From Meiothermus sp. Pnk-1 (GTDB taxonomy: Bacteria > Deinococcota > Deinococci > Deinococcales > Thermaceae): a stretch of DNA of 51,588 bases. The number at the start of each line of letters is the position of its first letter. Position 1 is the stretch's first letter. The notes under the pieces were generated by a model. It searched no databases. It saw only the letters and a program-made list of their open reading frames with translations, and was not told the DNA's origin. Of the stretch, positions 7,768-14,847 are shown one piece after another. Made by a program: the position numbers and the translations under genes. The DNA is taken from assembly GCF_003226535.1 (NCBI RefSeq), contig NZ_QKOB01000014.1:1-51588 (forward strand), read 5' to 3'.

Positions 7768-8685
7768 ATGCTTGCCTACCTTGCCCGCCGCCTGATCCTG
7801 GTGCTGGTCGTCGTCTGGGGAGCAGCGACCCTGGCTTTCTTCTTACTCTTCTTCTCGGGAGACCCGGTTAACTTGCTGCTGCCGCTCGATGCAAGCCCCG
7901 AGGTGCGCGCGCAGTTCCGTAGGGCTAATGGCTTTGACCGACCCGTGGCGGAGCAGTACCTGCACTATCTGAGCCGGGTTGTCCAGGGCGATTTGGGCGT
8001 CTCGTTGCGCAACCAGACCCCGGCGCTGCGGCTGGTCCTCGAGCGCATGCCCGCGAGCATGCTCCTGGCGGCCGCCGCCTTGCTGTTTGCGGTGGTGTTC
8101 GGGGTGTTGGCCGGGGTACTGGCGGCCGTACGTAAAGGCACGGCCTCCGAGTTCATCGTGCTGTTCTTGGCGCTTTTGGGGCAATCGATGCCGGTGTTCT
8201 GGCTGGGCCTGATGCTCATCCTGGTATTCGGGCTCGAGCTGCGCTGGCTCCCTATATCCGGGTATGGCACCTGGCAACACCTGGTTCTGCCCACCCTCGC
8301 GGTTGGAACCTTCTCGATGGCGGCCATCGCCCGGCTCACCCGAGGCGGGGTGCTCCGCGAGCTGCGCAGCGACCACGTGCGCACCGCAAGGGCCAAGGGG
8401 CTCTCCGAGCGGGTGGTGATCTACAAGCACGCCCTCCGGAACGCGGCGATCCCGGTGGTCACGGTGGTGGGCTTGCAGCTCGGCAACCTGCTTTCCGGGG
8501 CGGTCATCACCGAGACCATCTTCGCCTGGCCGGGGGTGGGGCGGCTGGTGCTTACCGCGGTCACTCAGAAAGACTTCCCCGTAGTGCAAGCGGCGGTAAT
8601 CGTGTTTGCCGTGCTATTGGCGGTTATCAACTTGGCGGTGGATCTGCTTTACTCGCTGCTGGATCCCCGGGTGAGGTACCACTGA
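7768..8685 (+). CDS. ABC transporter permease, DppB/OppB type
   Basis: The 305-aa inner-membrane permease has the family N-terminus MLAYLARRLILVLVVVWGAA with a strong first membrane segment. An ordered set of further segments follows, with the EAA-type cytoplasmic loop near DHVRTARAKGLSERVVIYKHALRNA and the closing LLYSLLDPRVRYH. It forms the channel together with the DppC-type protein downstream; the stop and the next start overlap (TGATG). The start is 61 nt after the binding-protein stop and lacks an obvious ribosome binding site. Confidence 0.92.
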   Translation: MLAYLARRLILVLVVVWGAATLAFFLLFFSGDPVNLLLPLDASPEVRAQFRRANGFDRPVAEQYLHYLSRVVQGDLGVSLRNQTPALRLVLERMPASMLLAAAALLFAVVFGVLAGVLAAVRKGTASEFIVLFLALLGQSMPVFWLGLMLILVFGLELRWLPISGYGTWQHLVLPTLAVGTFSMAAIARLTRGGVLRELRSDHVRTARAKGLSERVVIYKHALRNAAIPVVTVVGLQLGNLLSGAVITETIFAWPGVGRLVLTAVTQKDFPVVQAAVIVFAVLLAVINLAVDLLYSLLDPRVRYH

Positions 8686-9509
8686 TGCGCCGGGTTTTGC
8701 GAACCCCCTCCGCCATCGTCGGTCTGCTGCTGATTATGGTCTTCGTGCTGATGGCGGTTACGGCCCCCCTTATCAGCCCCACCGACCCCACCCGTCAGGA
8801 TCTCACCGCCATCACCCAACCTCCCGGAAGCGAAGGGCACCCTCTAGGTACCGATCGGCTGGGGCGAGATATGCTCTCGAGGATCATCTACGGTACCCGG
8901 CTCTCTCTCGTCGTCGCGGTAGCCGGGGTGTTGATCGGCATGGCCATAGGGGTGCCTTTAGGCCTGATGGCCGGATACCTTGGTGGACGGGCGGATGACC
9001 TCCTTATGCGGCTGGGCGATATCCAGCTCTCTTTGCCTTTTATCCTGTTGGTGATCGCTATCATCGCTGCCCTAGGGCCCAGCTTGATCAATACCATCCT
9101 GACGTTGGGGATTACCAGTTGGGTCCTGTACGCCCGAGTGGTGCGGGGGGAGGTGCTGTCGCTCAAAGAACGCGAGTTTGTACAGGCCGCGCACGCTCTG
9201 GGGGCATCGGGTCCGCGTATCATGCTCCTCCACCTTCTGCCCAACGCGGCGGGGCCTCTGATTGTGGTGGCCACGCTCGAGCTAGCCCGCCTTATCGTCA
9301 CCGAGGCCGCGCTCTCTTTCCTGGGGCTTTCGGGAGTTCCCCCGGAGATCCCCAGCTGGGGGCAGATGCTCGCCGACGGACGAGAGGTGCTGTTCTTCGG
9401 CGGCTGGTGGGTGGCGACTTTTCCCGGAATCGCCATCAGCCTGCTGGTGCTGGGGATAAACCTCTTTGGGGACACCCTGGCGGAAGTGCTCGATCCGCGC
9501 AGCCGGTAA
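8685..9509 (+). CDS. ABC transporter permease, DppC/OppC type
   Basis: The 274-aa second permease begins with one membrane segment and the conserved PTDPTRQDL / HPLGTDRLGRDMLSRIIYGT region of DppC proteins. It carries an EAA loop (REFVQAAHALGASGPRIMLLHLLPNA) and ends GDTLAEVLDPRSR. Its ATG overlaps the DppB-type stop by one base. No ATP-binding subunit follows. Either ATPases are supplied from elsewhere in the genome or they were lost here. Confidence 0.92.
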   Translation: MRRVLRTPSAIVGLLLIMVFVLMAVTAPLISPTDPTRQDLTAITQPPGSEGHPLGTDRLGRDMLSRIIYGTRLSLVVAVAGVLIGMAIGVPLGLMAGYLGGRADDLLMRLGDIQLSLPFILLVIAIIAALGPSLINTILTLGITSWVLYARVVRGEVLSLKEREFVQAAHALGASGPRIMLLHLLPNAAGPLIVVATLELARLIVTEAALSFLGLSGVPPEIPSWGQMLADGREVLFFGGWWVATFPGIAISLLVLGINLFGDTLAEVLDPRSR

Positions 9510-9883
9510 GGGGAAGGCTCGGCTGCAACTGGAAGCAGCGTGCACCCCTCTCTTCCTGAGGTAGACGGTGGTTGCAGCGATAAGGGCGTAGCAGAACTGG
9601 TAGCCTCTTCTCAGGGCCTTGGCCGCCATCTGGTCTCCCTGAAACCCGATGTCCAGGCCGTAAGGCCGAAAGTGCCCTCCCAAGCCCACCTGCGCACCTC
9701 GGAGACGGGGGGCAATTCAACATGGGGGGCTCGATCTCCGTGGACTTTCTCCCGTGAGCGAACCCGCGGTAAACTCCCGCCCCAAGAGCCCTCTCCAGGG
9801 AGGACGTGGCGGTGAAATCCCGCGTCCTGAGCTCGAGAACCTTGCCCCAGAAACCCCGGGGAAGCGGTGACCGACCAAGGGGC
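9510..9883. other. Gene-free stretch with a possible transposase scrap
   Basis: No intact gene is visible between the permease and the metallo-hydrolase. On the minus strand around 9540-9690 a frame reads GHFRPYGLDIGFQGDQMAAK followed by ALRRGYQFCYALIAATTVYL. In outline this resembles the C-terminal end of IS4-type transposases (G-[FL]-D-x..RL..L..). The resemblance is weak. The rest shows nothing I can name. Confidence 0.25.
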
Positions 9884-10468
9884 TCAGGATGGCATCGGCC
9901 TGACAGGACCGTGCCCGGGGTACACCCGGGTGGCCCCCTTCTCCCGCAGGAGCCTCCAGCTCGCCAGGGCCACAGGATTGTCGAAAGCATGGGCTTCCGG
10001 CGGGAGGTCCCCGGTGAAGGCCGACCCATCGTCGAGGAGAAGCGAGACGCAATGATCGGTGTGGCCGGGCGTATGCAGGATCTCTCCGGCAATTCCGATC
10101 CGGCCCAGCAACGAACGGCTCTGTTCGCACGAGATGAGGACGTTGCCCCTCTCGGTGATATCCACGTAGTTGTCCCCTGGTTTGGTCCAGGTTTTCATCC
10201 TGGGGATGGCGCCCAGTTGAACCTCGAGCACGAGCAGGGGAACACCCTCCCTCTTCAACTCCTCGGCCAGCCCCGTGTGGTCTATGTGGTAGTGGGTGGC
10301 GAGGGCGTAGCGAATCTCGTGGAGGGGTATGCCCATCCTCCTGAGGTTCGCCTTCATGGTCCCGAGGGTCCCTGGCCAGCCGATGTCAACCAGCAAGCGA
10401 GAAGGGCCTGCGCTTATCACCCAGTAGTTGGTTGAGCGGTAGCCAACGTTCACGATGGTCTGGTCCAT
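9884..10468 (-). CDS. MBL-fold metallo-hydrolase
   Basis: The protein (194 aa from the ATG at 10468; a TTG at 10480 would add 4 residues) is a metallo-beta-lactamase-fold hydrolase. The metal-binding box is THYHIDHTG (His59, His61, Asp63, His64). It is followed by TPGHTDHCVSLLL with a further His ligand, SAFTGDLPPE with the bridging Asp, and YPGHGP at the end. The fold covers thioesterases, glyoxalase II-like enzymes, RNases and flavo-diiron NO reductase domains. The substrate is not evident. It lies next to the denitrification regulator but on the opposite strand, so a role in nitric oxide detoxification is only a suggestion. The 279-bp gap to the regulator shows nothing certain. Confidence 0.85.
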   Translation of the reverse strand: MDQTIVNVGYRSTNYWVISAGPSRLLVDIGWPGTLGTMKANLRRMGIPLHEIRYALATHYHIDHTGLAEELKREGVPLLVLEVQLGAIPRMKTWTKPGDNYVDITERGNVLISCEQSRSLLGRIGIAGEILHTPGHTDHCVSLLLDDGSAFTGDLPPEAHAFDNPVALASWRLLREKGATRVYPGHGPVRPMPS

Positions 10469-10747
10469 GGTCTCGCACAACCCGCGGCCGTTGTAGAGAA
10501 TGGCCCTACAGTGCTATCTTACCTGCCGCAGCGCCAGGGGTGTCCGTCAAGGATCGAGAAAAAGCCACCGACCATCCAACAAGATTCGCACCCCCTTCTC
10601 TGCTGAGGCTGATCCACCGCGTTTGGCGTACGATGGACGGCGCACAGCGCCCCAACAATCAACCCGCCAGACCCCTCTCCGATCCCACGGCTCGAGACCC
10701 GCGGACTTGCCCATCAACCCCGAGCTTGTCAGACTGGTACAACCGGT

Positions 10748-11428
10748 ATGACCCATAGCCCCCAGATCCAGGAGATCCTGGCCCAAAGCCCCCTCTTCCA
10801 GGGCCTCGAGCCCGCCGCCCTCGAGGCCCTAGCTGCCGTGGCCAGCCTGCGGCGGTTGTCCAAGGGCCAGAGCCTGTTCCTCGAGGGCGACCCCGCCCGC
10901 ACCCTGTTCATCGTGGCCCGGGGGATGATCAAGGTCTACAAGATGGACCCCCAGGGACGGCGCCAGATGGTGCTGCACCTCGACGGCCCCTACCAAGCGG
11001 TGGCCGCGGTGGCGATCTTCCTGGAGCAGCCCCGCTACCCGGCCTCGGCCGAAGCCCTGGAGGACAGCCTGCTGCTGGCCCTGCCCACCGAGGCCTTCCA
11101 CCGGCTGCTCGAGACCCACCCCGCCCTCTCCCGCGCCCTCATCCGCTTCCTGGCCCGCCGCCAGGGGCAGCTCGTGCACCTGCTCGACCGGTTGGTCTTC
11201 CACGAGGTCGCAGCCCGCCTGGCCGAGTACCTGCTGGGACGGCTGGAGGCCGAGGGGCAGGGCTTTGGCCTGCCCACCAACCCCGAACTCGCCGCGCTGC
11301 TGGGCACGGTGCCCGAGGCCGTCAGCCGCAAACTGGGCGAGCTGTTCCGCCAGGGGCTCATCCGGCTCGCCGAGCGCCGGGTCTGGGTCGATGACCCCGC
11401 CGCCCTGCGCGAGTTGGCCGAAGGGTAA
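10748..11428 (+). CDS. Crp/Fnr-family regulator, DNR-like
   Basis: The 226-aa protein has an N-terminal cyclic-nucleotide-binding-type beta-barrel (residues ~15-120), a dimer helix and a C-terminal winged helix. The recognition helix TVPEAVSRKLGEL contains Glu190, Ser193 and Arg194, the E-x-x-S-R set that FNR/DNR proteins use to read TTGAT/TTGAC half-sites. There is no cysteine at all, so an FNR-type [4Fe-4S] cluster is impossible. A haem-based NO sensor such as DNR is the likelier type (inference). TTGAC-N4-GTCAT boxes at 11440, 14694 and 16524 are its probable targets. It heads the denitrification region and is followed by the cupin and ywiC-like genes. Confidence 0.9.
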   Translation: MTHSPQIQEILAQSPLFQGLEPAALEALAAVASLRRLSKGQSLFLEGDPARTLFIVARGMIKVYKMDPQGRRQMVLHLDGPYQAVAAVAIFLEQPRYPASAEALEDSLLLALPTEAFHRLLETHPALSRALIRFLARRQGQLVHLLDRLVFHEVAARLAEYLLGRLEAEGQGFGLPTNPELAALLGTVPEAVSRKLGELFRQGLIRLAERRVWVDDPAALRELAEG

Positions 11429-11439
11429 GCTTCCAGGCC

Positions 11440-11453
11440 TTGACCCAGGTCAT
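11440..11453 (+). promoter_or_regulatory. FNR/DNR-type box plus leaderless -10 before the cupin gene
   Basis: TTGAC-CCAG-GTCAT at 11440-11453 is a near-palindromic FNR-like site. Its centre is 42.5 nt before the cupin ATG. A TGCAAT hexamer at 11477-11482 ends exactly 6 nt before that ATG. If transcription starts at or next to the ATG, the box sits at the class II activator position (about -41.5). Confidence 0.6.
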
Positions 11454-11488
11454 GGCCCGCACCCCGGCGGCGGGAGTGCAATGAGGCC

Positions 11489-11800
11489 ATGACCGCGACC
11501 CCCGACCTCCACCGGGAAGCCGCCGTCCAGCCGGACGGCATCTTGAGCCGCGTGCTGCACAACGAGGGCGGCGTCCGCGTAGTAATTTTCGCCTTCGACG
11601 CAGGTCAAGAGCTCACCGAGCACACCGCCAGCAGGCCCGCCATCGTCCAGGTGCTCTGTGGCACGGGCACCCTCAGGCTGGGGCCGGACGAGCTCGAGGC
11701 CCGCCCCGGCACCTGGGCTTACCTGCCCGCCGGGCTGGTCCACGCCGTCCGGGCCGAAAGCCCCCTCACCCTGCTGCTAACCTTGTTGCCCAAGGAGTGA
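11489..11800 (+). CDS. Small cupin-domain protein
   Basis: The 103-aa protein is a single conserved beta-barrel (cupin 2). It contains the strand pattern RVVIFAFDAGQELTEHTAS, then a GTGTLRLGPDELEARPGTWAYLP-type turn and GLVHAVRAESP. The first motif has Glu615-type acid and one His (TEHTA) and the second has a His (LVHAV), enough for a metal site. Small cupins of this kind are common in Thermus-group nitrate/nitrite clusters; the function is unknown. It lies behind a DNR-type box and 4 nt before the ywiC-like start, so the two are probably one transcript. Confidence 0.85.
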   Translation: MTATPDLHREAAVQPDGILSRVLHNEGGVRVVIFAFDAGQELTEHTASRPAIVQVLCGTGTLRLGPDELEARPGTWAYLPAGLVHAVRAESPLTLLLTLLPKE

Positions 11801-11804
11801 ACCC

Positions 11805-12599
11805 ATGACCGCACAGCCCAACACCGTCAAAGTTCCGCTCAAGACCGTGGCCCTGCCCAACGAACACGGGGGCTGGGGATTTACGCTCGAGCCCATCCTG
11901 CTGGGGCTGCTCGTCGCCCCTACACTCGCCGGGCTGGGGCTGGGCCTCTTCGCGCTGGCGGCCTTCTTCACCCGCCACCCCTTGAAGCTATGGCTCGCCG
12001 ACGTGCGTAAGGGCAAGCGCTTCCCCCGCACGCCCGTCGCGGGGCGCTTCGCCCTGGCCTACGGCAGTGCCGGGGTGCTGGGCCTGCTTTTGGCCTTGGT
12101 GAGGGCCGAGGGGCCCTTCTACTGGCCCTTGCTTGCCGCCCTCCCGCTGATCGCCGTGCAGCTTTGGTTCGACGCGCACAACAAAAGCCGCAACCTGCTG
12201 CCCGAGCTTGCCGGGGCCATCGCGATGGGCTCGGTGGCGGCGGGGATGGGGCTGGCGGGGGGCCTCGAGCCCTCTGTGGCGCTGGGCCTGTGGCTGGTGC
12301 TGGCCGCCCGTGCGTATGCCGCCATCCACTACGCCCGCACCCAGGTGATGCGGGCCAGGGGGCTCGCCGTCCCCTTCCGCCCCGCCTACCTGGCCCAGCT
12401 CATCGCCATCGGCGGGCTGCTGCTGGGGGCCGCCGCCGGCTGGGTTCCCTGGCTGAGCCTGCTGGCCGTGGGGCTGCTGCTGCCCTTCTCGGCCTACACC
12501 TTCGCCCATCCCCCGGTGCCCGCCAGGGTGGTGGGCTGGAGCCAGATGGCTTTCGGGCTGCTGGTGGTGGTGCTCACGGCGCTGGGCGTGCGGGCATAG
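11805..12599 (+). CDS. YwiC-like family membrane protein
   Basis: The 264-aa integral membrane protein has about eight hydrophobic segments. It opens with the family signature LPNEHGGWGFTLEPILLGLL and continues with a TRHPLKLWL loop. YwiC-like proteins are found next to fnr, narK and other anaerobic-respiration genes in Bacillus and many denitrifiers; the biochemical role is not established. The ribosome binding site AAGGAG lies 6 nt before the ATG. It is co-directional with the cupin gene and probably under the same DNR box. Confidence 0.9.
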   Translation: MTAQPNTVKVPLKTVALPNEHGGWGFTLEPILLGLLVAPTLAGLGLGLFALAAFFTRHPLKLWLADVRKGKRFPRTPVAGRFALAYGSAGVLGLLLALVRAEGPFYWPLLAALPLIAVQLWFDAHNKSRNLLPELAGAIAMGSVAAGMGLAGGLEPSVALGLWLVLAARAYAAIHYARTQVMRARGLAVPFRPAYLAQLIAIGGLLLGAAAGWVPWLSLLAVGLLLPFSAYTFAHPPVPARVVGWSQMAFGLLVVVLTALGVRA

Positions 12600-12639
12600 C
12601 CCGACGCTGGGTGCAGGAGGGAAAAGACGAACTCGAGGC

Positions 12640-13089
12640 TCAGGAAGACCCCTGCTGTCGGCGTTTGCGCTCCTCGGCCATCTGGAACAGGCGCTCTTTG
12701 GTGAAGACCCGCCGGCTCATGGCGTAGGCGAACACCGCCACCGCCCCGGCCTGCAACAGCCCACTCGCGGCCAGCACCAGGCGCAGGTCAGCATTGCCGG
12801 TGTAAAGCATCAGCGGCTCGAGCACCAGCCGCAGCAGCAACCCGGCGTTGAGCAGCACATAGGTCAGGCCCTCGAGGCCCTCCTGGCGGATCTGACCGGG
12901 ACGCGGCATCATCCAGTAGGCCACGCCCATCACCATCGAGAGGAAAAAGCCCACCAGCCCGGCGTGGACGTGGGTGGTCTTGAAGTAGCCCACCAACGCG
13001 GGCCAGATATAGAAGGCCGAGCCGGTGAGGGTGGTGTAGAGCAGGTAGAACAGGCTCGAGCGCACGAACAGGAATTGCCAGAACGACAC
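12640..13089 (-). CDS. Small haem-copper-oxidase-like membrane protein
   Basis: From a GTG at 13089 with GAGGAG upstream, the product is 149 aa with four membrane segments. The motif THVHAGLVGFFLSMVMGV with AYWMMPRPG right after it looks like a haem-copper oxidase/NorB-like or NnrS-like helix pair (H-x-H-x-G-x-x-G ... P). The protein is far too short to be a full oxidase subunit I, which has 12 helices. The frame is open upstream through the ferredoxin genes, but that extension is only their shadow. It is the last gene of a five-gene minus-strand unit with two ferredoxins and two DUF2249 proteins. A membrane redox partner in nitrogen-oxide metabolism is plausible. Confidence 0.75.
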   Translation of the reverse strand: MSFWQFLFVRSSLFYLLYTTLTGSAFYIWPALVGYFKTTHVHAGLVGFFLSMVMGVAYWMMPRPGQIRQEGLEGLTYVLLNAGLLLRLVLEPLMLYTGNADLRLVLAASGLLQAGAVAVFAYAMSRRVFTKERLFQMAEERKRRQQGSS

Positions 13090-13106
13090 GGGGAACTCCT
13101 CAGGGG

Positions 13107-13358
13107 TCAGGTTGTGGGCCGGCGAAAGTACTCCCGGTTGAGCCGGGCATACTCGGCCCAGGCTTCGGGGAGGTCTTCCTCGAGGAAGATGGCCCCGCTG
13201 GGGCAGACCTCCTGGCACAGGCCGCACTCGATGCAGCGGTCGGGGTCGATGTACATCTGCTCCTCGTGGTAATCGCCGCCGATGGCCTCCGCCGGGCAGA
13301 CCGCGTAGCAGGCCGCGCAGCGCTGGCTGCGGCAGGGTTCGGCGATCACGTAGGCCAC
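13107..13358 (-). CDS. 4Fe-4S ferredoxin (YfhL-like small ferredoxin)
   Basis: The 83-aa protein carries a first, variant cluster motif CRSQRCAACYAVCP and a canonical second motif CIECGLCQEVCP. The C-terminal helix LPEAWAEYARLNREYF is shared with its paralogue directly upstream. It probably carries two iron-sulfur clusters and acts as a soluble electron carrier. It sits 3 nt after the other ferredoxin and 17 nt before the small membrane protein gene, so it is likely co-translated with both. The tandem duplication is seen directly. Confidence 0.9.
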   Translation of the reverse strand: MAYVIAEPCRSQRCAACYAVCPAEAIGGDYHEEQMYIDPDRCIECGLCQEVCPSGAIFLEEDLPEAWAEYARLNREYFRRPTT

Positions 13359-13361
13359 GGC

Positions 13362-13622
13362 TCAGTCCTCGAGGCGGTGCAGGTTGGGGCCCTGCGAGAG
13401 GAGGCGGTTTTTCTCGATGTAGCTCTCCCACTGCTCGGGCAGGTCTTCCTCGGGATAGATGGCCGAAACCGGGCAGACCGGCACACAAGCGCCGCAGTCG
13501 ATGCACTCGTCGGGGTGGATGTAAAGCTGGTCGCCTCCGTCGTAGATGCACTCCACCGGGCAGACTTCCTGGCAACTGCGATCCTTCACGCCGATACAGG
13601 GCTCAGCGATCACGTGGGGCAT
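13362..13622 (-). CDS. 7Fe-type ferredoxin
   Basis: The 86-aa protein begins MPHVIAEPCIGVKDRSCQEV and has CQEVCPVECI for the first cluster and CIDCGACVPVCPVSAI for the second. This is the arrangement of Thermus/Azotobacter-type [3Fe-4S][4Fe-4S] ferredoxins. The C-terminal part (LPEQWESYIEKNRLLSQGP) parallels the next gene. It follows the DUF2249 gene by 3 nt. It is likely an electron donor for enzymes of this cluster or a general 7Fe ferredoxin. Confidence 0.92.
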   Translation of the reverse strand: MPHVIAEPCIGVKDRSCQEVCPVECIYDGGDQLYIHPDECIDCGACVPVCPVSAIYPEEDLPEQWESYIEKNRLLSQGPNLHRLED

Positions 13623-13625
13623 GGC

Positions 13626-14417
13626 TCAGCTCGCTTTCTCAATGAGCAACTCCACCCGGCCTGGCCCCAAATCGCGCAGCGCGTAGGGGTGGCCATCCTG
13701 CTCCAGCCGCGCCAGCAGGTGCACCGGGCGGCGCACGTGGTGCACCAGCAGGCGCTGGCCGGGCTCGAGGCGCGCCAACGCCTCCAGCACCCGCATCATG
13801 GGCAGGGGGGGCTCGAGGTTGGTCTCGATAGTGACCTCGGCGGCGTAGACCGCCCAGTCGGCTTCGCTCAGGGTTCGCGCCACGCGCTCCTCCGCCCCTG
13901 GTCCCAGGCGCAGGAAGTGCACCCGGTAGTGCTCAGGGCCCTCCTGTTCGCACCAAGCCTCGAAGCCCTTGCGCTCCATCACCCGGTACAGCGGCAGCGG
14001 CTCGAAAGGGACCTCCAGGCACAGGCGCTGGCCCGGGGCCACCTCGCGGGCGGCGGCCATGATGGCCCCGAAGGGCTCGCCCCCGGCGGCCAGGATGGGC
14101 CGCACGTCGAGGTGAAAGCCCACCGGAGCGGCCAGCCAGTCGGGTGGCGGGGTTCCCAATTTCGATTCGTTGCCCGCCGAAGCCTCCTCCGCTCTCGGCG
14201 TCTGGACGCCCAGCGCCCGGTTGAGCCGCTCAACGAGCACGGCAGGCTCGAGCCCCCCAATCCGCGCGGCCTGGGCCAGGGTGACCAGGCGGGGCATGGT
14301 GCGGCGCAGCAGGGGGTTTTTGAGCTTGGCGAAGGCCGGGCTGGCCTCGATGAGCACCTCCAGCAGCTCGGGGTGCTCGTCGAGCAGTTGGCTCACCCGC
14401 ATCTCGGGCCGGATCAC
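13626..14417 (-). CDS. DUF1858-like/DUF2249 double-domain protein
   Basis: The protein is 263 aa. The GTG start at 14417 is chosen because AAAAGGAGT lies just upstream. Residues ~5-75 resemble DUF1858 (MRVSQLLDEHPELLEVLIEA). Two DUF2249 units follow: one around FHLDVRPILAAGGEPFGAIM ... LCLEVPFEPLPLYRVMERKG, and one around LPMMRVLEALARLEPGQRLLV with HHVRRPVHLLARLEQDG. DUF2249 proteins are sulfur-carrier (TusA)-like in fold and are common near denitrification genes, often with hemerythrin domains. The function is unknown. It is the second gene of the minus-strand unit. Confidence 0.85.
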   Translation of the reverse strand: MIRPEMRVSQLLDEHPELLEVLIEASPAFAKLKNPLLRRTMPRLVTLAQAARIGGLEPAVLVERLNRALGVQTPRAEEASAGNESKLGTPPPDWLAAPVGFHLDVRPILAAGGEPFGAIMAAAREVAPGQRLCLEVPFEPLPLYRVMERKGFEAWCEQEGPEHYRVHFLRLGPGAEERVARTLSEADWAVYAAEVTIETNLEPPLPMMRVLEALARLEPGQRLLVHHVRRPVHLLARLEQDGHPYALRDLGPGRVELLIEKAS

Positions 14418-14419
14418 CG

Positions 14420-14644
14420 CTACTCCTTTTTGCCGATCCTCACCCGCCAGACCTCGGGGCCTTGCTCGAGGTATTCCCAGGCGAAGCGCCCGCTGCGCTC
14501 GGCGCTGAACTGGTAGTACAGCGGCTTGGGGTCGTGGTCGTTGACGAGCTCGAAGGCCTGGCCGGGCTCGAGGCTGTCGAAGAGGTGGAAGATGGTGGGG
14601 TGGCGCTCACGGGGGGCGATGGTGCGGACGTCCAGGGTTTTCAT
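14420..14644 (-). CDS. Single-domain DUF2249 protein
   Basis: From ATG 14644, with GGAGGCAAGC upstream, the product is 74 aa: MKTLDVRTIAPRERHPTIFH, then LFDSLEPGQAFELVNDHDPK and a C-terminal WRVRIGKKE. This is a complete DUF2249 domain with the conserved LEPGQ...NDHDPKPL core. The frame is open further upstream, but there is no ribosome binding site there. It is the first gene of the five-gene unit and ends 3 nt before the next start. The DNR-type box at 14694-14707 lies about 56 nt upstream. Confidence 0.88.
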   Translation of the reverse strand: MKTLDVRTIAPRERHPTIFHLFDSLEPGQAFELVNDHDPKPLYYQFSAERSGRFAWEYLEQGPEVWRVRIGKKE

Positions 14645-14693
14645 GCTTGCCTCCTTCACGCCCCCACTCTGGCCCAAGCCCCACCCCCGCGCG

Positions 14694-14707
14694 ATGACTT
14701 GAGTCAA
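14694..14707 (-). promoter_or_regulatory. FNR/DNR-type box before the DUF2249-ferredoxin unit
   Basis: On the minus strand the sequence reads TTGAC-TCAA-GTCAT, the best palindrome of the three boxes in this cluster. The centre is 56.5 nt before the ATG at 14644. A class II position would place the start of transcription near 14659, leaving a short leader that holds the ribosome binding site. Confidence 0.6.
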
Positions 14708-14801
14708 ACCCCCTGGCGGTTACCGGGCGGCGAAGGTTCTGAGCAGGTGCTCGCGGCCTGCCCGGATGATGCGGTCGGCTGCTGGGTCGTGGAGCAAAAG
14801 C

Positions 14802-14830
14802 GACGGGTGCGGTGAATAGCCGCACCCGTC
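14802..14830 (-). terminator. Intrinsic terminator of nirK
   Basis: A perfect 11-bp stem (GACGGGTGCGG at 14802-14812, complement at 14820-14830) with a 7-nt loop lies 18 nt after the nirK stop. On the minus strand it is followed by GCTTTTGC. This is a textbook intrinsic terminator apart from a short T-run. Confidence 0.8.
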
Positions 14831-14847
14831 CGCAACTACCGGCGCCT

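Noticed and set aside
10469-10747. Possible gene between the metallo-hydrolase and the Crp-type regulator
   Set aside because: Short frames only, no ribosome binding site and no protein-like pattern; likely promoter region and debris.
13090-13575. Long open frame upstream of the 149-aa oxidase-like protein
   Set aside because: The extension is an Arg/Pro/Leu-rich shadow of the two ferredoxin genes; a GTG with GAGGAG at 13089 is the better start.
13266-14516. A 416-codon plus-strand open frame
   Set aside because: It is antisense to the ferredoxin and DUF2249 genes, with His/Gln/Gly-rich shadow composition and no motif.
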